A DNA stretch of 64,000 nt from JAHRVQ01 sp051278195 (lineage in GTDB: Bacteria > Pseudomonadota > Gammaproteobacteria > Pseudomonadales > Azotimanducaceae). The translations under genes and the position numbers were made by a program. This document shows positions 51,953 to 60,939 of this stretch, in pieces. The stretch covers positions 1 through 64,000 of the forward strand of contig JBNMQM010000021.1 of assembly GCA_051278195.1 (NCBI GenBank), written 5' to 3'. Numbering within the stretch: the first letter of the stretch is position 1; every line of letters starts with the position of its first letter. The notes below the pieces were generated by a model, which was not told the DNA's origin, searched no databases, and saw only the letters and a program-made list of their open reading frames with translations.

Positions 51953-53229
51953 CTGCAACCCCATTAGATTCTAATTACCTAGACCAGCTCGCCTCGTTAG
52001 ACCAGCGGATTGTCGCTGCGTCAAAAGAAATCAAGGTGCTCAGCAGGCTTAGTTGGCATTCGAGCATTCAAAGTTCATTTTTAGCTGATGCAGCGAAAGG
52101 TATTCTGAAATTACCTGAGCCGGTGTATCCCAACATTGATCTCGCCGCAAACCGTGCAGAGCTAGCAACCTGTATGGCAAAACTTAAGGGAGACGGTGAG
52201 CCTTTGCAGCGGTATCTGTTTGACACTGCGGAGTCCTATCATACGCTTTGCCTATTGCTGGAAGGGATCGGGACTAAAGCACTCTCCGAGCATAGTCTTA
52301 CTTTGTGTGGCTCCCCAACGGATAATATTAGTAGCGGTCATGTCAATAGTCTTGAGGCGGCGAGACATTTTTTAGATGTTAGTAAATCTTACAAGCAAAA
52401 TGATGCATTAAGGGAGCTAGATTACTGCCTATCCGCGGAAGTCATGGCAACAGAAATTCGTGCACGGCTCTGTGAGGTGTTTGAAGAAGGTATGCTGCGA
52501 GTCGAGGTTGATGCCGATATGGTTTCCAAGGCGGCAGCCGGAGCGTCTAGGGTTCGGTTACGCGCCAATACCCCATTTACTGAATATGATTTAGACCAGC
52601 TTTTGCAGCATGAAGCCTTTGTTCATAGCCTAACGGCCATCAATGGCAAGCGGCAGCGATTTCAGTGTTTTAGTTTAGGCGCGCCAAGAACCACTGGAGC
52701 GCAGGAAGGGCTGGCGACCTTTGCCGAAATGGTCACGGGTGTCATGGACATCGGCCGTCTTGAGCGGCTTGCGCTGCGGGTCGTGGGAATTGATCACGTT
52801 CTCAATGGCGCCGATTTTGTCGAGGCCTACCGATTCTTTTTAAGCGTGGGTCTCACAGATGTTGATAGTTTTAACTCAACCATGCGAATTTTTCGAGGCG
52901 CACCTTTGACCGGCGGCGCCGCTTTTACCAAAGACGTGGTGTATTTACATGGGTTGATGGACGTCGATACATTCTTCCGCTGGGCCATGCAGCACAACAA
53001 GCTTGATATTAGTCGACACTTCTTTGCGGGGCGCATGACGCTAAACGATGTGGTGAACCTGGATGCAGTATTTGAATCTGGTGTCTTACAGGAACCAAGC
53101 TTTCTACCACCTTGGATGAAGCGTACCAGTGCGCTGGCCAGCTACTTAGCATTTAGCGTGTTCACCAATCGAATTGCCGTAGAAACGCTCGATGCAGATT
53201 TTGAATTTACCCGGCACGATGGCGCATAG
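51949..53229 (+). CDS. QEGLA-motif protein (DUF1704, flavohemoglobin-expression-modulating family)
   Basis: 426 residues, GTG start. Contains HEAFVH (HExxxH-like metal site, about residue 222) and GAQEGLATFAEMV, the QEGLA motif that names the TIGR02421 family, followed by EAYRFFLSVGL and AFTKDVVYLHGLM. The family is related to the metallopeptidase fold of eukaryotic tyrosine carboxypeptidases (MATCAP); bacterial members have been linked by name to flavohemoglobin expression. Cytoplasmic. It overlaps the aldo/keto reductase debris upstream. Confidence 0.83.
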   Translation: MTATPLDSNYLDQLASLDQRIVAASKEIKVLSRLSWHSSIQSSFLADAAKGILKLPEPVYPNIDLAANRAELATCMAKLKGDGEPLQRYLFDTAESYHTLCLLLEGIGTKALSEHSLTLCGSPTDNISSGHVNSLEAARHFLDVSKSYKQNDALRELDYCLSAEVMATEIRARLCEVFEEGMLRVEVDADMVSKAAAGASRVRLRANTPFTEYDLDQLLQHEAFVHSLTAINGKRQRFQCFSLGAPRTTGAQEGLATFAEMVTGVMDIGRLERLALRVVGIDHVLNGADFVEAYRFFLSVGLTDVDSFNSTMRIFRGAPLTGGAAFTKDVVYLHGLMDVDTFFRWAMQHNKLDISRHFFAGRMTLNDVVNLDAVFESGVLQEPSFLPPWMKRTSALASYLAFSVFTNRIAVETLDADFEFTRHDGA

Positions 53230-53247
53230 AAAGTTGAGAGGCTTGTC

Positions 53248-53632
53248 ATGAAACTGATTATTGTTCGTCTCCTGTTGTTCACCACGACGCTTGAGCAAAT
53301 CTACAGCGCGGTAGATCTAGCGCCCGACGAAACCTTCACGAACGAAGTGCGGCCATAAGGCCCTCGCATATGCCCTCGTTAATGACGGTGGCTTCGCAGT
53401 CGGCATGGGTTACAAGGCACCGTCAGAACCGGCAGCCAGTTTGACCGCTCGGGACGAGTGTGAGCAGTGGCCCCAAGAAAGCGAAATAACAGCCCTGAGC
53501 GAAATAACAGCCCTGAGCGAAATAACAGCCTTGAGCGAAATAGCAGCCTTGAGCGAAATAACAGCCCTGAGCGAAATAACAGCCCTGAGCGAGTCTGGGC
53601 AGCGCGAGGCGCTGGCCCAGAACCAGAACTAG
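53248..53632 (+). pseudogene. Small secreted protein, frameshifted, ending in SEITAL repeats
   Basis: ATG 53248 starts MKLIIVRLLLFTTTLEQIYS, a signal-like peptide, stopping at 53350. In another frame the next bases read ALAYALVNDGGFAVGMGYKAPSEPAASLTARDECEQ, reminiscent of DUF4189-type small secreted domains. This then runs through six SEITAL repeats to 53632. A single indel near 53350 separates the parts. It may be a broken gene whose 3' end was overwritten by repeat expansion; product uncertain. Confidence 0.5.
53480..53587. repeat. 18-bp tandem repeat, six copies
   Basis: AGCGAAATAACAGCCCTG repeated six times with two point variants. As 18 is divisible by three, it stays open in several frames (SEITAL on the plus strand; hydrophobic LLFRSG or QGCYFA types on the minus strand). 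Confidence 0.95.
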
Positions 53633-53646
53633 CAAACTTTTGCCGT

Positions 53647-54405
53647 TTAGCGTTTGTGCTCGGGACTATGGAAATCGGTCTGGCATCCCGCATCCCATGC
53701 TTCTGGTTGGTTGCCATGAGACGGAAAGCCACCCGCATCTTTTAGCATGCGTGCCATATGCAAAGTGTTCCAAACCAGGAAGGTGGTGTTGCGGTTTGTG
53801 AAGTCGTTTTCTGGTCCACCTGATCCAGCATCCATGTAAGAAGGTCCCGGCCCAGCTTCTCCCATCCATCCAGCATCTGCTTGTGGCGGCACGGTGTAAC
53901 CGATGTGTGACAGCGAAAATAGGATGTTCATGGCGCAGTGCTTAACGCCATCTTCGTTGCCGGTGATCAGCGTTGCGCCAACCTTGCCGTAGTCGCGGTA
54001 CTGTCCTTTGTCATTGAATGCATGTGTATAGCCATACATCCGTTCCAGTACTCGATTACAAACAGAGCTCTTTTCGCCGAGCCAGACAGAAGTGCCAATA
54101 ATCAGAATGTCACAGGCATCGACCTTAGCCTGAAGCTGTGGCCAGTCATCCTTCGCGTAACCGTCGACGCCGGCGTAGTCCATTTCGAGGCCTGCCGGAA
54201 GCTCGAAGTCCACGGGTCTGACAATTTCAGTCTTCACTCCATTGGCCTGATAGATTCGTTCTGCGACTTGTAATAAGCCTTCGGTATGGGACAAGTTCGG
54301 CGAGCGCGTAAGCGTGCAGTTCAGCATCAGTACGCTTAGATCGTTGTACTTCGCGGGTGCTGCTTCACATTGATGCTCGGTAATATTCGTGAGTTGTTCG
54401 GTCAT
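53647..54405 (-). CDS. Flavodoxin-like NADPH-dependent FMN oxidoreductase
   Basis: 252 residues. SVLMLNCTLTRSPNLSHTEGLL is the flavin phosphate loop of the FMN-reductase/flavodoxin-2 fold. CDILIIGTSVWLGEKSSVCNRVLERMYG is the central strand and isoalloxazine loop. The C-terminus is longer than in WrbA (about 60 extra residues). Cytoplasmic two-electron reductase of quinones or flavins (inference from family). Ribosome site AAGGAG upstream of ATG 54405. Confidence 0.82.
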   Translation of the reverse strand: MTEQLTNITEHQCEAAPAKYNDLSVLMLNCTLTRSPNLSHTEGLLQVAERIYQANGVKTEIVRPVDFELPAGLEMDYAGVDGYAKDDWPQLQAKVDACDILIIGTSVWLGEKSSVCNRVLERMYGYTHAFNDKGQYRDYGKVGATLITGNEDGVKHCAMNILFSLSHIGYTVPPQADAGWMGEAGPGPSYMDAGSGGPENDFTNRNTTFLVWNTLHMARMLKDAGGFPSHGNQPEAWDAGCQTDFHSPEHKR

Positions 54406-54586
54406 TCCTGATCATCTCCTTGAGTTCTTTTTATTGGATGTTTGTCTAGAGTCTGTCGAGCGCTTTTCTAGATCATGGAGACATAGACACGTGGAGATGA
54501 CGAAATGTTACAACGAGAAACTAATTTCGCCATTCACCGGTCCTATATCAGTCGTCTCTCGTGAGAGTGTTCTACAGGGTGGCTTA

Positions 54587-54622
54587 GAGACCGGTAGTGA
54601 GACGGGTAGTGAGACGGGTAGT
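54587..54622. repeat. 12-bp tandem repeat, three copies
   Basis: GAGACCGGTAGT followed by two GAGACGGGTAGT copies, 21 bp upstream of the lipoprotein hydrolase ATG. Copy number would change its leader or promoter spacing. Confidence 0.9.
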
Positions 54623-54642
54623 GAGAATGCTAGAGTGAACAC

Positions 54643-55584
54643 ATGAAAAAATTTCTGCCACAGCGGCTGCTTGCAGTGAGTCTATTGTTGTCACTAGCAG
54701 GCTGCATTCCGCCTTTCAATCAGGACGACCCGCAAAGTTTTTCCGAGCCGTTACGTGAATTTGAGGTCGATAAGATCCGCTATGTAGCCTCCGGTGATCC
54801 GCTTAAGCCACTCGTTTTTCTGCTTCACGGCACGCCCGGCTCGTGGCATGCGTTCCGCCATATACTGGAAGATGAACAACTGCAAAATCGTGCTCACCTT
54901 GTTGCTCCAGACCGGCCCGGATTCGGCGCATCCAGAGCTGCAGGATTGGCAGCGTCCTTTCAGGATCAGGTTGCCTTGCTCAAACCCGCCCTGGATAGAA
55001 ACCAATCCGGCCTGCGAGCGGTCGTGGTCGGTCATTCTCTGGGTGGCTCCATCGCCTATCGCTATGCGATTGATGCGCCGGACCAGGTGGGCGGCATTGT
55101 GGTCATCTCATCTAACATTGATCCAGCGCTGGGCCAGCCGCGCTGGTTTAATCGGCTCGCGTCCTTGCCGGGTGCCGATTGGCTGCTGCCGAACCAACTC
55201 TTGTTGGCCAACCGGGAGATTGAACCGCTCAGAGCAGAGTTAGAGACCATGGAAAATGAATTGTCCAAAATTACAGCCATGATTACTGTGCTGCATGGCG
55301 CGGAAGACCGCTTGGTGTCGGTCGACAATCTTGACTATCTCGAACGTAAGTTGGGCACTGAACTGGACGCTAAACCAGACACCAATCTAGTCACCAATCT
55401 AGACAACAAACTGGGCGCTGATTTAGGTGCTGACCTAGCGCGCAAGCAAACCTATCAATTGATCCGTGAAGAGGCTCAGGGTCACTTTCTGATCTGGGAA
55501 AGACCAGATCTTGTGCGCCAGGCGATCCTGCAGCAACTGGCTGCGCTCGTGCATGCTGAACAAGAACAGGCGCAATCACATTGA
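54643..55584 (+). CDS. Lipoprotein alpha/beta hydrolase
   Basis: 313 residues. Lipobox LSLAGC near residue 21 predicts lipid anchoring. Hydrolase core: VFLLHGTPGSWHAF (oxyanion hole), VVGHSLGGSIAYR (nucleophile Ser about 130), HGAEDRLV (acid Asp) and EAQGHFLIWERP (His). Residues about 235-270 are a low-complexity insert (TELDAKPDTNLVTNLDNKLGADLGADL) encoded by partly duplicated 12-bp units (ACCAATCTAGTC, 55381-55404). Coupled to the ATP-grasp gene by a 4-bp overlap. Confidence 0.85.
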   Translation: MKKFLPQRLLAVSLLLSLAGCIPPFNQDDPQSFSEPLREFEVDKIRYVASGDPLKPLVFLLHGTPGSWHAFRHILEDEQLQNRAHLVAPDRPGFGASRAAGLAASFQDQVALLKPALDRNQSGLRAVVVGHSLGGSIAYRYAIDAPDQVGGIVVISSNIDPALGQPRWFNRLASLPGADWLLPNQLLLANREIEPLRAELETMENELSKITAMITVLHGAEDRLVSVDNLDYLERKLGTELDAKPDTNLVTNLDNKLGADLGADLARKQTYQLIREEAQGHFLIWERPDLVRQAILQQLAALVHAEQEQAQSH

Positions 55585-56603
55585 AGCACTTTGAGTTTTG
55601 GCCGGCGCGAGTATTTGAAGTACCTTATTATCTGTGGCTATTACTGTTGTGTGGTCGTTATCGATTGCCGCCGGGGTTTCTGGCTAAAGCCAACTATGCC
55701 TTGAACCATGGTGAAATCGGTCTCGGTTCCAAGTATGAAACCCAATTGGCATTTCCCCAGACACACTTCCCGGCAACTTGCCTGATTCGCAAAGACAAGG
55801 CTCGCGACGAGAACGTGCGCACCGCGCTAGATTTTGCACAGCAACATGGCTGGCCACTCATACTCAAACCCGATATGGGTGCGGTGGGTAAGGGCATTAT
55901 CCGCTTAGATAATGCAGACAGTGTTGCGGCGACTGTGCCTCATCTCTATGGCGATCATCTATTGCAGGCTTACTGTGACTTGCCAGAAGAGTTTGGTGTC
56001 TTTTATGTCAACACCGGTGGCCGGCCGAGCATTACTGGCATTAACCAAAAGCATTTTCCAACAGTCGTCGGAGATGGCAGCGCAACGCTGGATCAACTTG
56101 CGCGAGCACATCCCCGCTACAGTGACCATTGGCCATTGTTTCTGAAATATCTCGATCTCGGTCATGTGCCTGCTCCCGGCGAGCATTTTCGATTGTCGTT
56201 TGTGGGCTCACATACCATGGGCTGCAAGTTTACGGACGATAGTGAATTGCTGACACCAGCACTGCTTGAGGCGGTAAGCAACGTTTGCCTGCCGCAGCCT
56301 GGCTTCAATTTTGGTCGGCTGGATGTTCGCGCGGAAAGTCGTGCTGCTTTGCAGGCCGGCCGATTTGTGGTCATTGAAGTCAACGGCGTGGCGTCCCTGC
56401 CAACTCATATGTTTGATCCCGACAACTCTCTGCTAAAGGGCTATGCCATATTCCTTCGGCATGGCTCACTGCTGGCTCTGGCAGCGCATGAACACCGACA
56501 ACAACCGATGTCGCTTATGTCTTTACGCGATGTGTGGGCGCACGTGGTCGAAAACCAACAGCGCCTAGAGGCAATACATCAACAAGCGCTGGATGCCCCT
56601 TGA
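55581..56603 (+). CDS. ATP-grasp ligase-like protein
   Basis: 340 residues, TTG start overlapping the hydrolase stop. WPLILKPDMGAVGKGIIRLDN is the ATP-grasp lid with Lys, LLQAYCDLPEEFGVFYV the second strand, and GRFVVIEVNGVASLPTHMFDPD the Mg-binding E..N end. Preceded by FPQTHFPATCLI. Resembles D-ala-D-ala-ligase-like or glutathione-synthase-like proteins of unknown substrate that often sit beside lipid-acyltransferase or hydrolase genes. Confidence 0.8.
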   Translation: MKHFEFWPARVFEVPYYLWLLLLCGRYRLPPGFLAKANYALNHGEIGLGSKYETQLAFPQTHFPATCLIRKDKARDENVRTALDFAQQHGWPLILKPDMGAVGKGIIRLDNADSVAATVPHLYGDHLLQAYCDLPEEFGVFYVNTGGRPSITGINQKHFPTVVGDGSATLDQLARAHPRYSDHWPLFLKYLDLGHVPAPGEHFRLSFVGSHTMGCKFTDDSELLTPALLEAVSNVCLPQPGFNFGRLDVRAESRAALQAGRFVVIEVNGVASLPTHMFDPDNSLLKGYAIFLRHGSLLALAAHEHRQQPMSLMSLRDVWAHVVENQQRLEAIHQQALDAP

Positions 56604-56800
56604 ATTTCCGGTGCGGGTTTATTCAAACTAGGTGTAACATCCAGAGCTTGAGCGCGTCCAAATAGTCAGAATGCAACATTGTCGAGTTTTCGGCATCACG
56701 CACCGAATGCTTACAGAAAGGTATGCAGAAAGACTTACAAAATTACTTAGAGCGTCACTTAAGGCGCCACTTGCGGGCTTAATTTAGGGAGTACCGATCG

Positions 56801-57064
56801 ATGACAATACTGGGTTATGTTTTTCTAACCTACCTGCTGTTGGGTTTGCTGTTTGCCATCGCATTTGCAGCGAAAGGCTGCAAGGTGCTGGATGAAGGCG
56901 CTGCCACCAGTGGCGTCGCGTTTCGGCTGATGATTGTGCCCGCGTCCCTGTTGCTCTGGCCGCATCTACTTAGGCGTTGGCTAAGCGCCCGCGGCGAGGA
57001 AAGCGCCCGCGGCGAGGAAAGCGCCCGCGGCGATGCCAATGTCGAGGGCAATCAACATGATTAG
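56801..57064 (+). CDS. Small membrane protein with SARGEE repeats
   Basis: 87 residues: one N-terminal helix (about 3-24), a second hydrophobic stretch (40-57), and a hydrophilic C-terminus made of three SARGEE-type units from the 18-bp repeat. First gene of the redox operon, overlapping the next small frame by 8 bp. Family not recognised. Confidence 0.65.
   Translation: MTILGYVFLTYLLLGLLFAIAFAAKGCKVLDEGAATSGVAFRLMIVPASLLLWPHLLRRWLSARGEESARGEESARGDANVEGNQHD
56984..57037. repeat. 18-bp in-frame tandem repeat, three copies
   Basis: AGCGCCCGCGGCGAGGAA twice, then a third copy with changed end, extending the C-terminus of the small membrane protein. Confidence 0.93.
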
Positions 57065-57209
57065 ATCGCAGCGTAGTATTCACCGTTTCGCCTGGTCGCT
57101 GCTGGTGCCCTTGATGTGCCTCGCACTCTGGGCTGGCATACAGAACCGCGATGTTGAGGTCACCATCGACGCCGCGCCGCATATTACTGAAGAGGCGGCA
57201 TTGCCATGA
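57057..57209 (+). CDS. 50-aa single-span membrane protein
   Basis: ATG 57057 to TGA 57209: basic N-terminus MIRSQRSIHRFAW, one hydrophobic segment (SLLVPLMCLALWAGI), then an acidic tail (NRDVEVTIDAAPHITEEAALP). It overlaps the genes on both sides by 4-8 bp and exactly fills the gap, which argues for a real coupled gene despite its size. Topology suggests N-in with a periplasmic tail; perhaps a small subunit of the membrane redox complex. Confidence 0.6.
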   Translation: MIRSQRSIHRFAWSLLVPLMCLALWAGIQNRDVEVTIDAAPHITEEAALP

Positions 57210-58258
57210 CTCATCAATACGTATCCGTACAATGGAACCCAAAGAAGCGACTCTATGATCTGACGCTTTGGGGTGGCATTGCATTGTTTATCGCCACCTA
57301 TATGGTCGTCAGTCTGGCTACATTCGCCGGACCGGACGCGCTATCGCCGATGATACTGCTGATTCGGGCATTTGCGACCTGTGCTTTCGTCATGCTAACA
57401 ATGATCTTATGTATTGGCCCACTGTGTCGGTTAGATCCACGTTTTTTGCCATTGCTCTACAACCGCAGGCACTTTGGCGTTTCCATGTTCATCGTGGCTC
57501 TGGTGCACGGTATTTTGGCGATCCTGTGGTATCACGGCTTTGGTGTTATTAGTCCGATAGCCTCACTGTTCTCTGCACCAGATGTGATTAACAGTTTTTC
57601 GGACGTGCCCTTTCAGCCCTTTGGTTTTGCGGCGCTCATGATTTTGCTACTGATGGCGGCCACCAGTCATGACTATTGGAACGCAAACCTTGGCCCGCGA
57701 GTTTGGAAAGCGCTGCATATGTTCGTTTACGCTGCCTATGCGCTGGTCGTGGTGCACCTTGCTGGCGGCGCGTTGCAGGAAAGTAACACCGGCATTCATC
57801 CGCTATTTGTTGGGTTTAGTGTCGCGCTCGTGGGTGGCCTACACCTGATCGCAGGCTTTAAAGAAACCGGTAAAGACGGCAATGGTTTAGCGAATTCAGA
57901 TTGGCTAGATGTAGGTTGCTGGCAAGACATCGAAAACGATCGCGGTATGGTGGTCTGTCTCGAGGATGGTGAACGAGTCGCTGTATTTCGCTATGACGAG
58001 ACGCGCATTGCCGCCGTGGGTAACGCCTGTAAACACCAGCTTGGACCCTTGGGTGAGGGTCGTGTGATAGATGGCTGCATTACCTGTCCGTGGCATGGTT
58101 ATCAATATCGACCAGAAGACGGCCGGTCGCCACCGCCTTTTACAGAAATGATCCCGACCTATCGAGTTAAACTCGAGGGTGACCGAATTCTCTTACACCC
58201 AACCCCGTTGCCTGATGGCACGGCCCGTGAAGTTGCCGTGATTGGAGGTGCAGCATGA
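57206..58258 (+). CDS. Ferric-reductase-like transmembrane / Rieske 2Fe-2S fusion protein
   Basis: 350 residues. Residues about 20-215 hold six helices of the ferric reductase/MsrQ heme-b type with candidate heme histidines in NRRHFGVSMFIVALVHG and WKALHMFVYAAYALVVVHLAGG. Residues about 235-335 are a Rieske domain with CKHQLGPLGEG and CPWHGYQY (two Cys, two His). A transmembrane cytochrome plus Rieske centre in one chain implies electron transfer between the membrane and a cytoplasmic partner. It overlaps both neighbours by 4 bp. Confidence 0.87.
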   Translation: MTHQYVSVQWNPKKRLYDLTLWGGIALFIATYMVVSLATFAGPDALSPMILLIRAFATCAFVMLTMILCIGPLCRLDPRFLPLLYNRRHFGVSMFIVALVHGILAILWYHGFGVISPIASLFSAPDVINSFSDVPFQPFGFAALMILLLMAATSHDYWNANLGPRVWKALHMFVYAAYALVVVHLAGGALQESNTGIHPLFVGFSVALVGGLHLIAGFKETGKDGNGLANSDWLDVGCWQDIENDRGMVVCLEDGERVAVFRYDETRIAAVGNACKHQLGPLGEGRVIDGCITCPWHGYQYRPEDGRSPPPFTEMIPTYRVKLEGDRILLHPTPLPDGTAREVAVIGGAA

Positions 58259-59085
58259 AGGATGATAAATTTTTTGTCGGCTATTTGCCTTTCCCCGGCG
58301 GACTCCGGCGTTTCTATCTTGTGTTGATTCCGCTGCTCCTAGTTGTGGGCGCTGGTATCGCTTTGTTGTTGGCAAGCAATCAGGAAACAGTCGGTGAAGG
58401 TACTTGGCAGGTGTCGAATACGAGCTCTGTTACGGGCCGGCTGATGATGGAGCCTTATCCTGTGCTGCATACCGAGGCGGGTGAATCAGTGTTGATGGTC
58501 GTGCAAGGTAAGCAAGATGCTTCAAGCGCGATAATGCCTTTCGTTGGTCAGATGGTCACAGCGACAGGGTTTGATGTGCGTCGTGGCGGTTGGCATTTGC
58601 TAGAGATCCCACAAGCCGGTGCCATCGTTGCTGCGCCAGAGGCAAGCCCAGTCACCGTGCCAGCTAGTGAAGCGCTGGGCAGTGATACCCTGGTGGGCGA
58701 AATCGTTGATTCCAAGTGTTTTCTGGGTGTGATGAAACCCGGCTCGGGTAAAGTGCACCGAGCCTGCGCCTCGCTTTGTCTGTTAGGCGGTATGCCGCCG
58801 ATGCTGGTCGTGAAAACCGAAGCTGGCCGATATGGCTATGTGTTGATGAATGCTGATGGCAGTAGCGCATCCAGACAACTCGCCGGCCAGGTCGCCGTGC
58901 CAATCAGCATTACTGGTGAGTTTGAGAAACGAGGTGATCTCACTTATCTGCGTATGCCCGTAGATCAAAGGTCCACAGAGCTCTTAACAGGCGCTGCACT
59001 AAACCTATACGGTGAAACACTCGCGGTAGAAGCCATGCATCCAGAATTTTGTGGCGTGCTCCCTACTGATAGCTTGGAATCTTGA
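58255..59085 (+). CDS. Membrane-anchored Cys-containing protein of unknown function
   Basis: 276 residues with one N-terminal helix (about 20-42) and a large extracytoplasmic part. The block VGEIVDSKCFLGVMKPGSGKVHRACASLCLLGGMPPMLVV (around residues 143-183) has three Cys and a His that could bind metal or form disulfides, and a further Cys in HPEFCGVLP lies near the end. No family known to me; it follows the Rieske fusion, so it is probably part of that system. Confidence 0.68.
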   Translation: MKDDKFFVGYLPFPGGLRRFYLVLIPLLLVVGAGIALLLASNQETVGEGTWQVSNTSSVTGRLMMEPYPVLHTEAGESVLMVVQGKQDASSAIMPFVGQMVTATGFDVRRGGWHLLEIPQAGAIVAAPEASPVTVPASEALGSDTLVGEIVDSKCFLGVMKPGSGKVHRACASLCLLGGMPPMLVVKTEAGRYGYVLMNADGSSASRQLAGQVAVPISITGEFEKRGDLTYLRMPVDQRSTELLTGAALNLYGETLAVEAMHPEFCGVLPTDSLES

Positions 59086-59090
59086 ACCTC

Positions 59091-59447
59091 ATGCTGACAA
59101 TGAATCACCTGCTCGAGCAGGCGGCTTATGGCGTCGATATGTTCGCGATGGTGATTTTGTTATATGCCACAGTGATTGCATCGGGCCACTTTATCTGGGG
59201 CGAATTCAGCAGCCAGATTCTCGGTGGTCCTGATCACCGAGAAAACATTCGATTGCAACTAGGTGGCAGAATGCTATTCGCCCTTGAGCTCATGATTGCG
59301 TCTGATCTGATCCACACGGTGCTCGGTCGAACGATTGAGGATCTTACCTTTCTTGGCGTGCTGGTCATCATTCGCACCGCGATTAGCTTCTTCCTTGCCA
59401 GAGAAATCAAAGAAATTGAGGAACTTAAACATGCCCTTGCTAAATAA
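59091..59447 (+). CDS. DUF1622 membrane protein
   Basis: About 118 residues, three membrane helices. RLQLGGRMLFALELMIASDLIHTVLGRT and LVIIRTAISFFLAREI match DUF1622. The frame opens at TTG 59082; ATG 59091 or 59100 are likelier starts. Its 3' end overlaps the START-protein ATG. Function of the family unknown. Confidence 0.78.
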   Translation: MLTMNHLLEQAAYGVDMFAMVILLYATVIASGHFIWGEFSSQILGGPDHRENIRLQLGGRMLFALELMIASDLIHTVLGRTIEDLTFLGVLVIIRTAISFFLAREIKEIEELKHALAK

Positions 59448-60117
59448 GCTGATTCACCTAACGGCTACGCTCTGCTTACTACTTGCTGCGGCAAGCCTCT
59501 CTGCAGAAACCCTCTCTGTCGAAGCGTCCGGTGCAGCGTGGGAGCTGAAACGAGATAAGGATGGGATTCAGGTGTTTACTCGAGCAGTACCAGGGTCTTC
59601 GCACCAGGCGGTCAGAGCAGAAATGGTGATTGACGCATCGTTAAATTCAGTTGTGGGTCTGATTCGTGACACCAGTTCTTGCGCAGAATGGGCGGAGCTG
59701 TGCAAAGAGGCTCGCGAGCACAAGGTCGTGTCGGAGCAAGAGCTGTATGTGTATAGCTACAATGATATCCCCTGGCCAGTCAAAGACCGTGACGCGTTAA
59801 CCCATGTGCTTTGGGCGCGTAATGCAGAAACCGGTGCGGTCACAATGAATGCGCAAGCAACCCAGGGCATCCTGCCCGAAACCAGCAAAGCGGTGCGGAT
59901 TATTGAGGCGGTGACCAACTGGACTCTGACACCCCAGGCAGATGGCAAACTGGCGATTGTTTCCTATGCACACATTAACCCGAATGGACCGACACCCGCC
60001 TGGGTGACCAATCTATTGTTGGTAGAAACCCCGTTCAAGACACTCCAAGGTATGCGCCGCGTGGTGGCGACAGGTCGCTATGACGATGCTCAATTTGACT
60101 TTCTAAAGCCTCTCTAA
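59431..60117 (+). CDS. Exported START-domain protein
   Basis: 228 residues. Signal peptide ending SLSAE. The lipid-binding START/SRPBCC core runs from WELKRDKDGIQVFTRAVPGSSHQAVRAEM through NDIPWPVKDRDALTHVLW to PTPAWVTNLLLVETPFKTLQGMR. START proteins bind lipids or sterols, and this bacterial exported type may move lipids in the periplasm. GAGGAA precedes ATG 59431. Last gene of the 56.8-60.1 kb operon. Confidence 0.82.
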   Translation: MPLLNKLIHLTATLCLLLAAASLSAETLSVEASGAAWELKRDKDGIQVFTRAVPGSSHQAVRAEMVIDASLNSVVGLIRDTSSCAEWAELCKEAREHKVVSEQELYVYSYNDIPWPVKDRDALTHVLWARNAETGAVTMNAQATQGILPETSKAVRIIEAVTNWTLTPQADGKLAIVSYAHINPNGPTPAWVTNLLLVETPFKTLQGMRRVVATGRYDDAQFDFLKPL

Positions 60118-60135
60118 GGAAGCTATCTAGACGCG

Positions 60136-60939
60136 CTAGCTTCGTTTGCTAGGGATGAGTACCGTGTCTTCGGTGAGCATTGATTTGGCATCGACATAGA
60201 TCGCGATAAATGTCGTGTTAAACACCGGGTCGAGGATCGCGCAGTCGCCAGCCTTGGCGCCGAGTTTCAAATACCCTCGCAGCAGAGGTGGTACGTCACG
60301 AGTGGCGGCTGCGAAAGGCGTATCCTTGTCGACGATCTCATCTAACCTGATGTGATCGATGATAGGCCGCGGCATCAGTGCCTCTGGGGCGCGATTGTGG
60401 TGGTATAGCCACGACAGCACATCCACATGGGCATTCGCATCAGTGCCGGGAAAAGACGCGCAGCCAAGCATGACGTCGATTGGGTTGGCGACAATGAAAT
60501 TCATCGCGTACTTCCAAATTAGCATGAGTATCACGCCCGTGCGCCGGGTTGGCTGGATACAGAAGCGGCCGAGCTCAAGTAGCATTGGGTAATGGTTGCG
60601 TAGGCCGCTGAGGTCGAATGCTGTCTCGGTGTAAAAGCTCTGGTCCTCTGCCAAATGATTGCTACAGACCAACCGCAATGTGCCCACGACACAGCCTTGA
60701 TCATGATCGATGACGACAATGTGCACGGCCCGATCATCCCACTCATCGATATCCGCCTTCGCCTTAATCTTCTTTAAGTCTGGGCGACCGCCTTTTTCCT
60801 CATACATCACGTCATACCTAAGCTCCTGCGCCTGCCTAACCTCGTCGGAGGTCAACGCAAATCGGGCTTCAAAGCGTCCGGCTCGAATGGGTGCAATGCT
60901 GGTGGATATCTCAATTGCAGCGCTAGCAGACTCAATCAT
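60136..60939 (-). CDS. olsB: Ornithine-acyl-ACP N-acyltransferase (OlsB-like)
   Basis: 267-residue GNAT-like acyltransferase. QELRYDVMYEEKGG, VVGTLRLVCSNHLA, MLLELGRFCIQPTRRTGVIL, GCASFPGTDANAHVDVLSWLYHH, and PLLRGYLKLGAKAGDCAILDPVFNTT match the OlsB/hemolysin-like family. It makes lyso-ornithine lipid from ornithine and 3-hydroxyacyl-ACP, the first step of phosphate-free ornithine lipids. Last gene of a four-gene minus-strand operon whose first gene encodes the OlsA-like enzyme. Confidence 0.82.
   Translation of the reverse strand: MIESASAAIEISTSIAPIRAGRFEARFALTSDEVRQAQELRYDVMYEEKGGRPDLKKIKAKADIDEWDDRAVHIVVIDHDQGCVVGTLRLVCSNHLAEDQSFYTETAFDLSGLRNHYPMLLELGRFCIQPTRRTGVILMLIWKYAMNFIVANPIDVMLGCASFPGTDANAHVDVLSWLYHHNRAPEALMPRPIIDHIRLDEIVDKDTPFAAATRDVPPLLRGYLKLGAKAGDCAILDPVFNTTFIAIYVDAKSMLTEDTVLIPSKRS

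Noticed and set aside
53480..53587. CRISPR-like array
   Set aside because: The 18-bp units abut without spacers and no cas genes are present; it is a simple tandem repeat.
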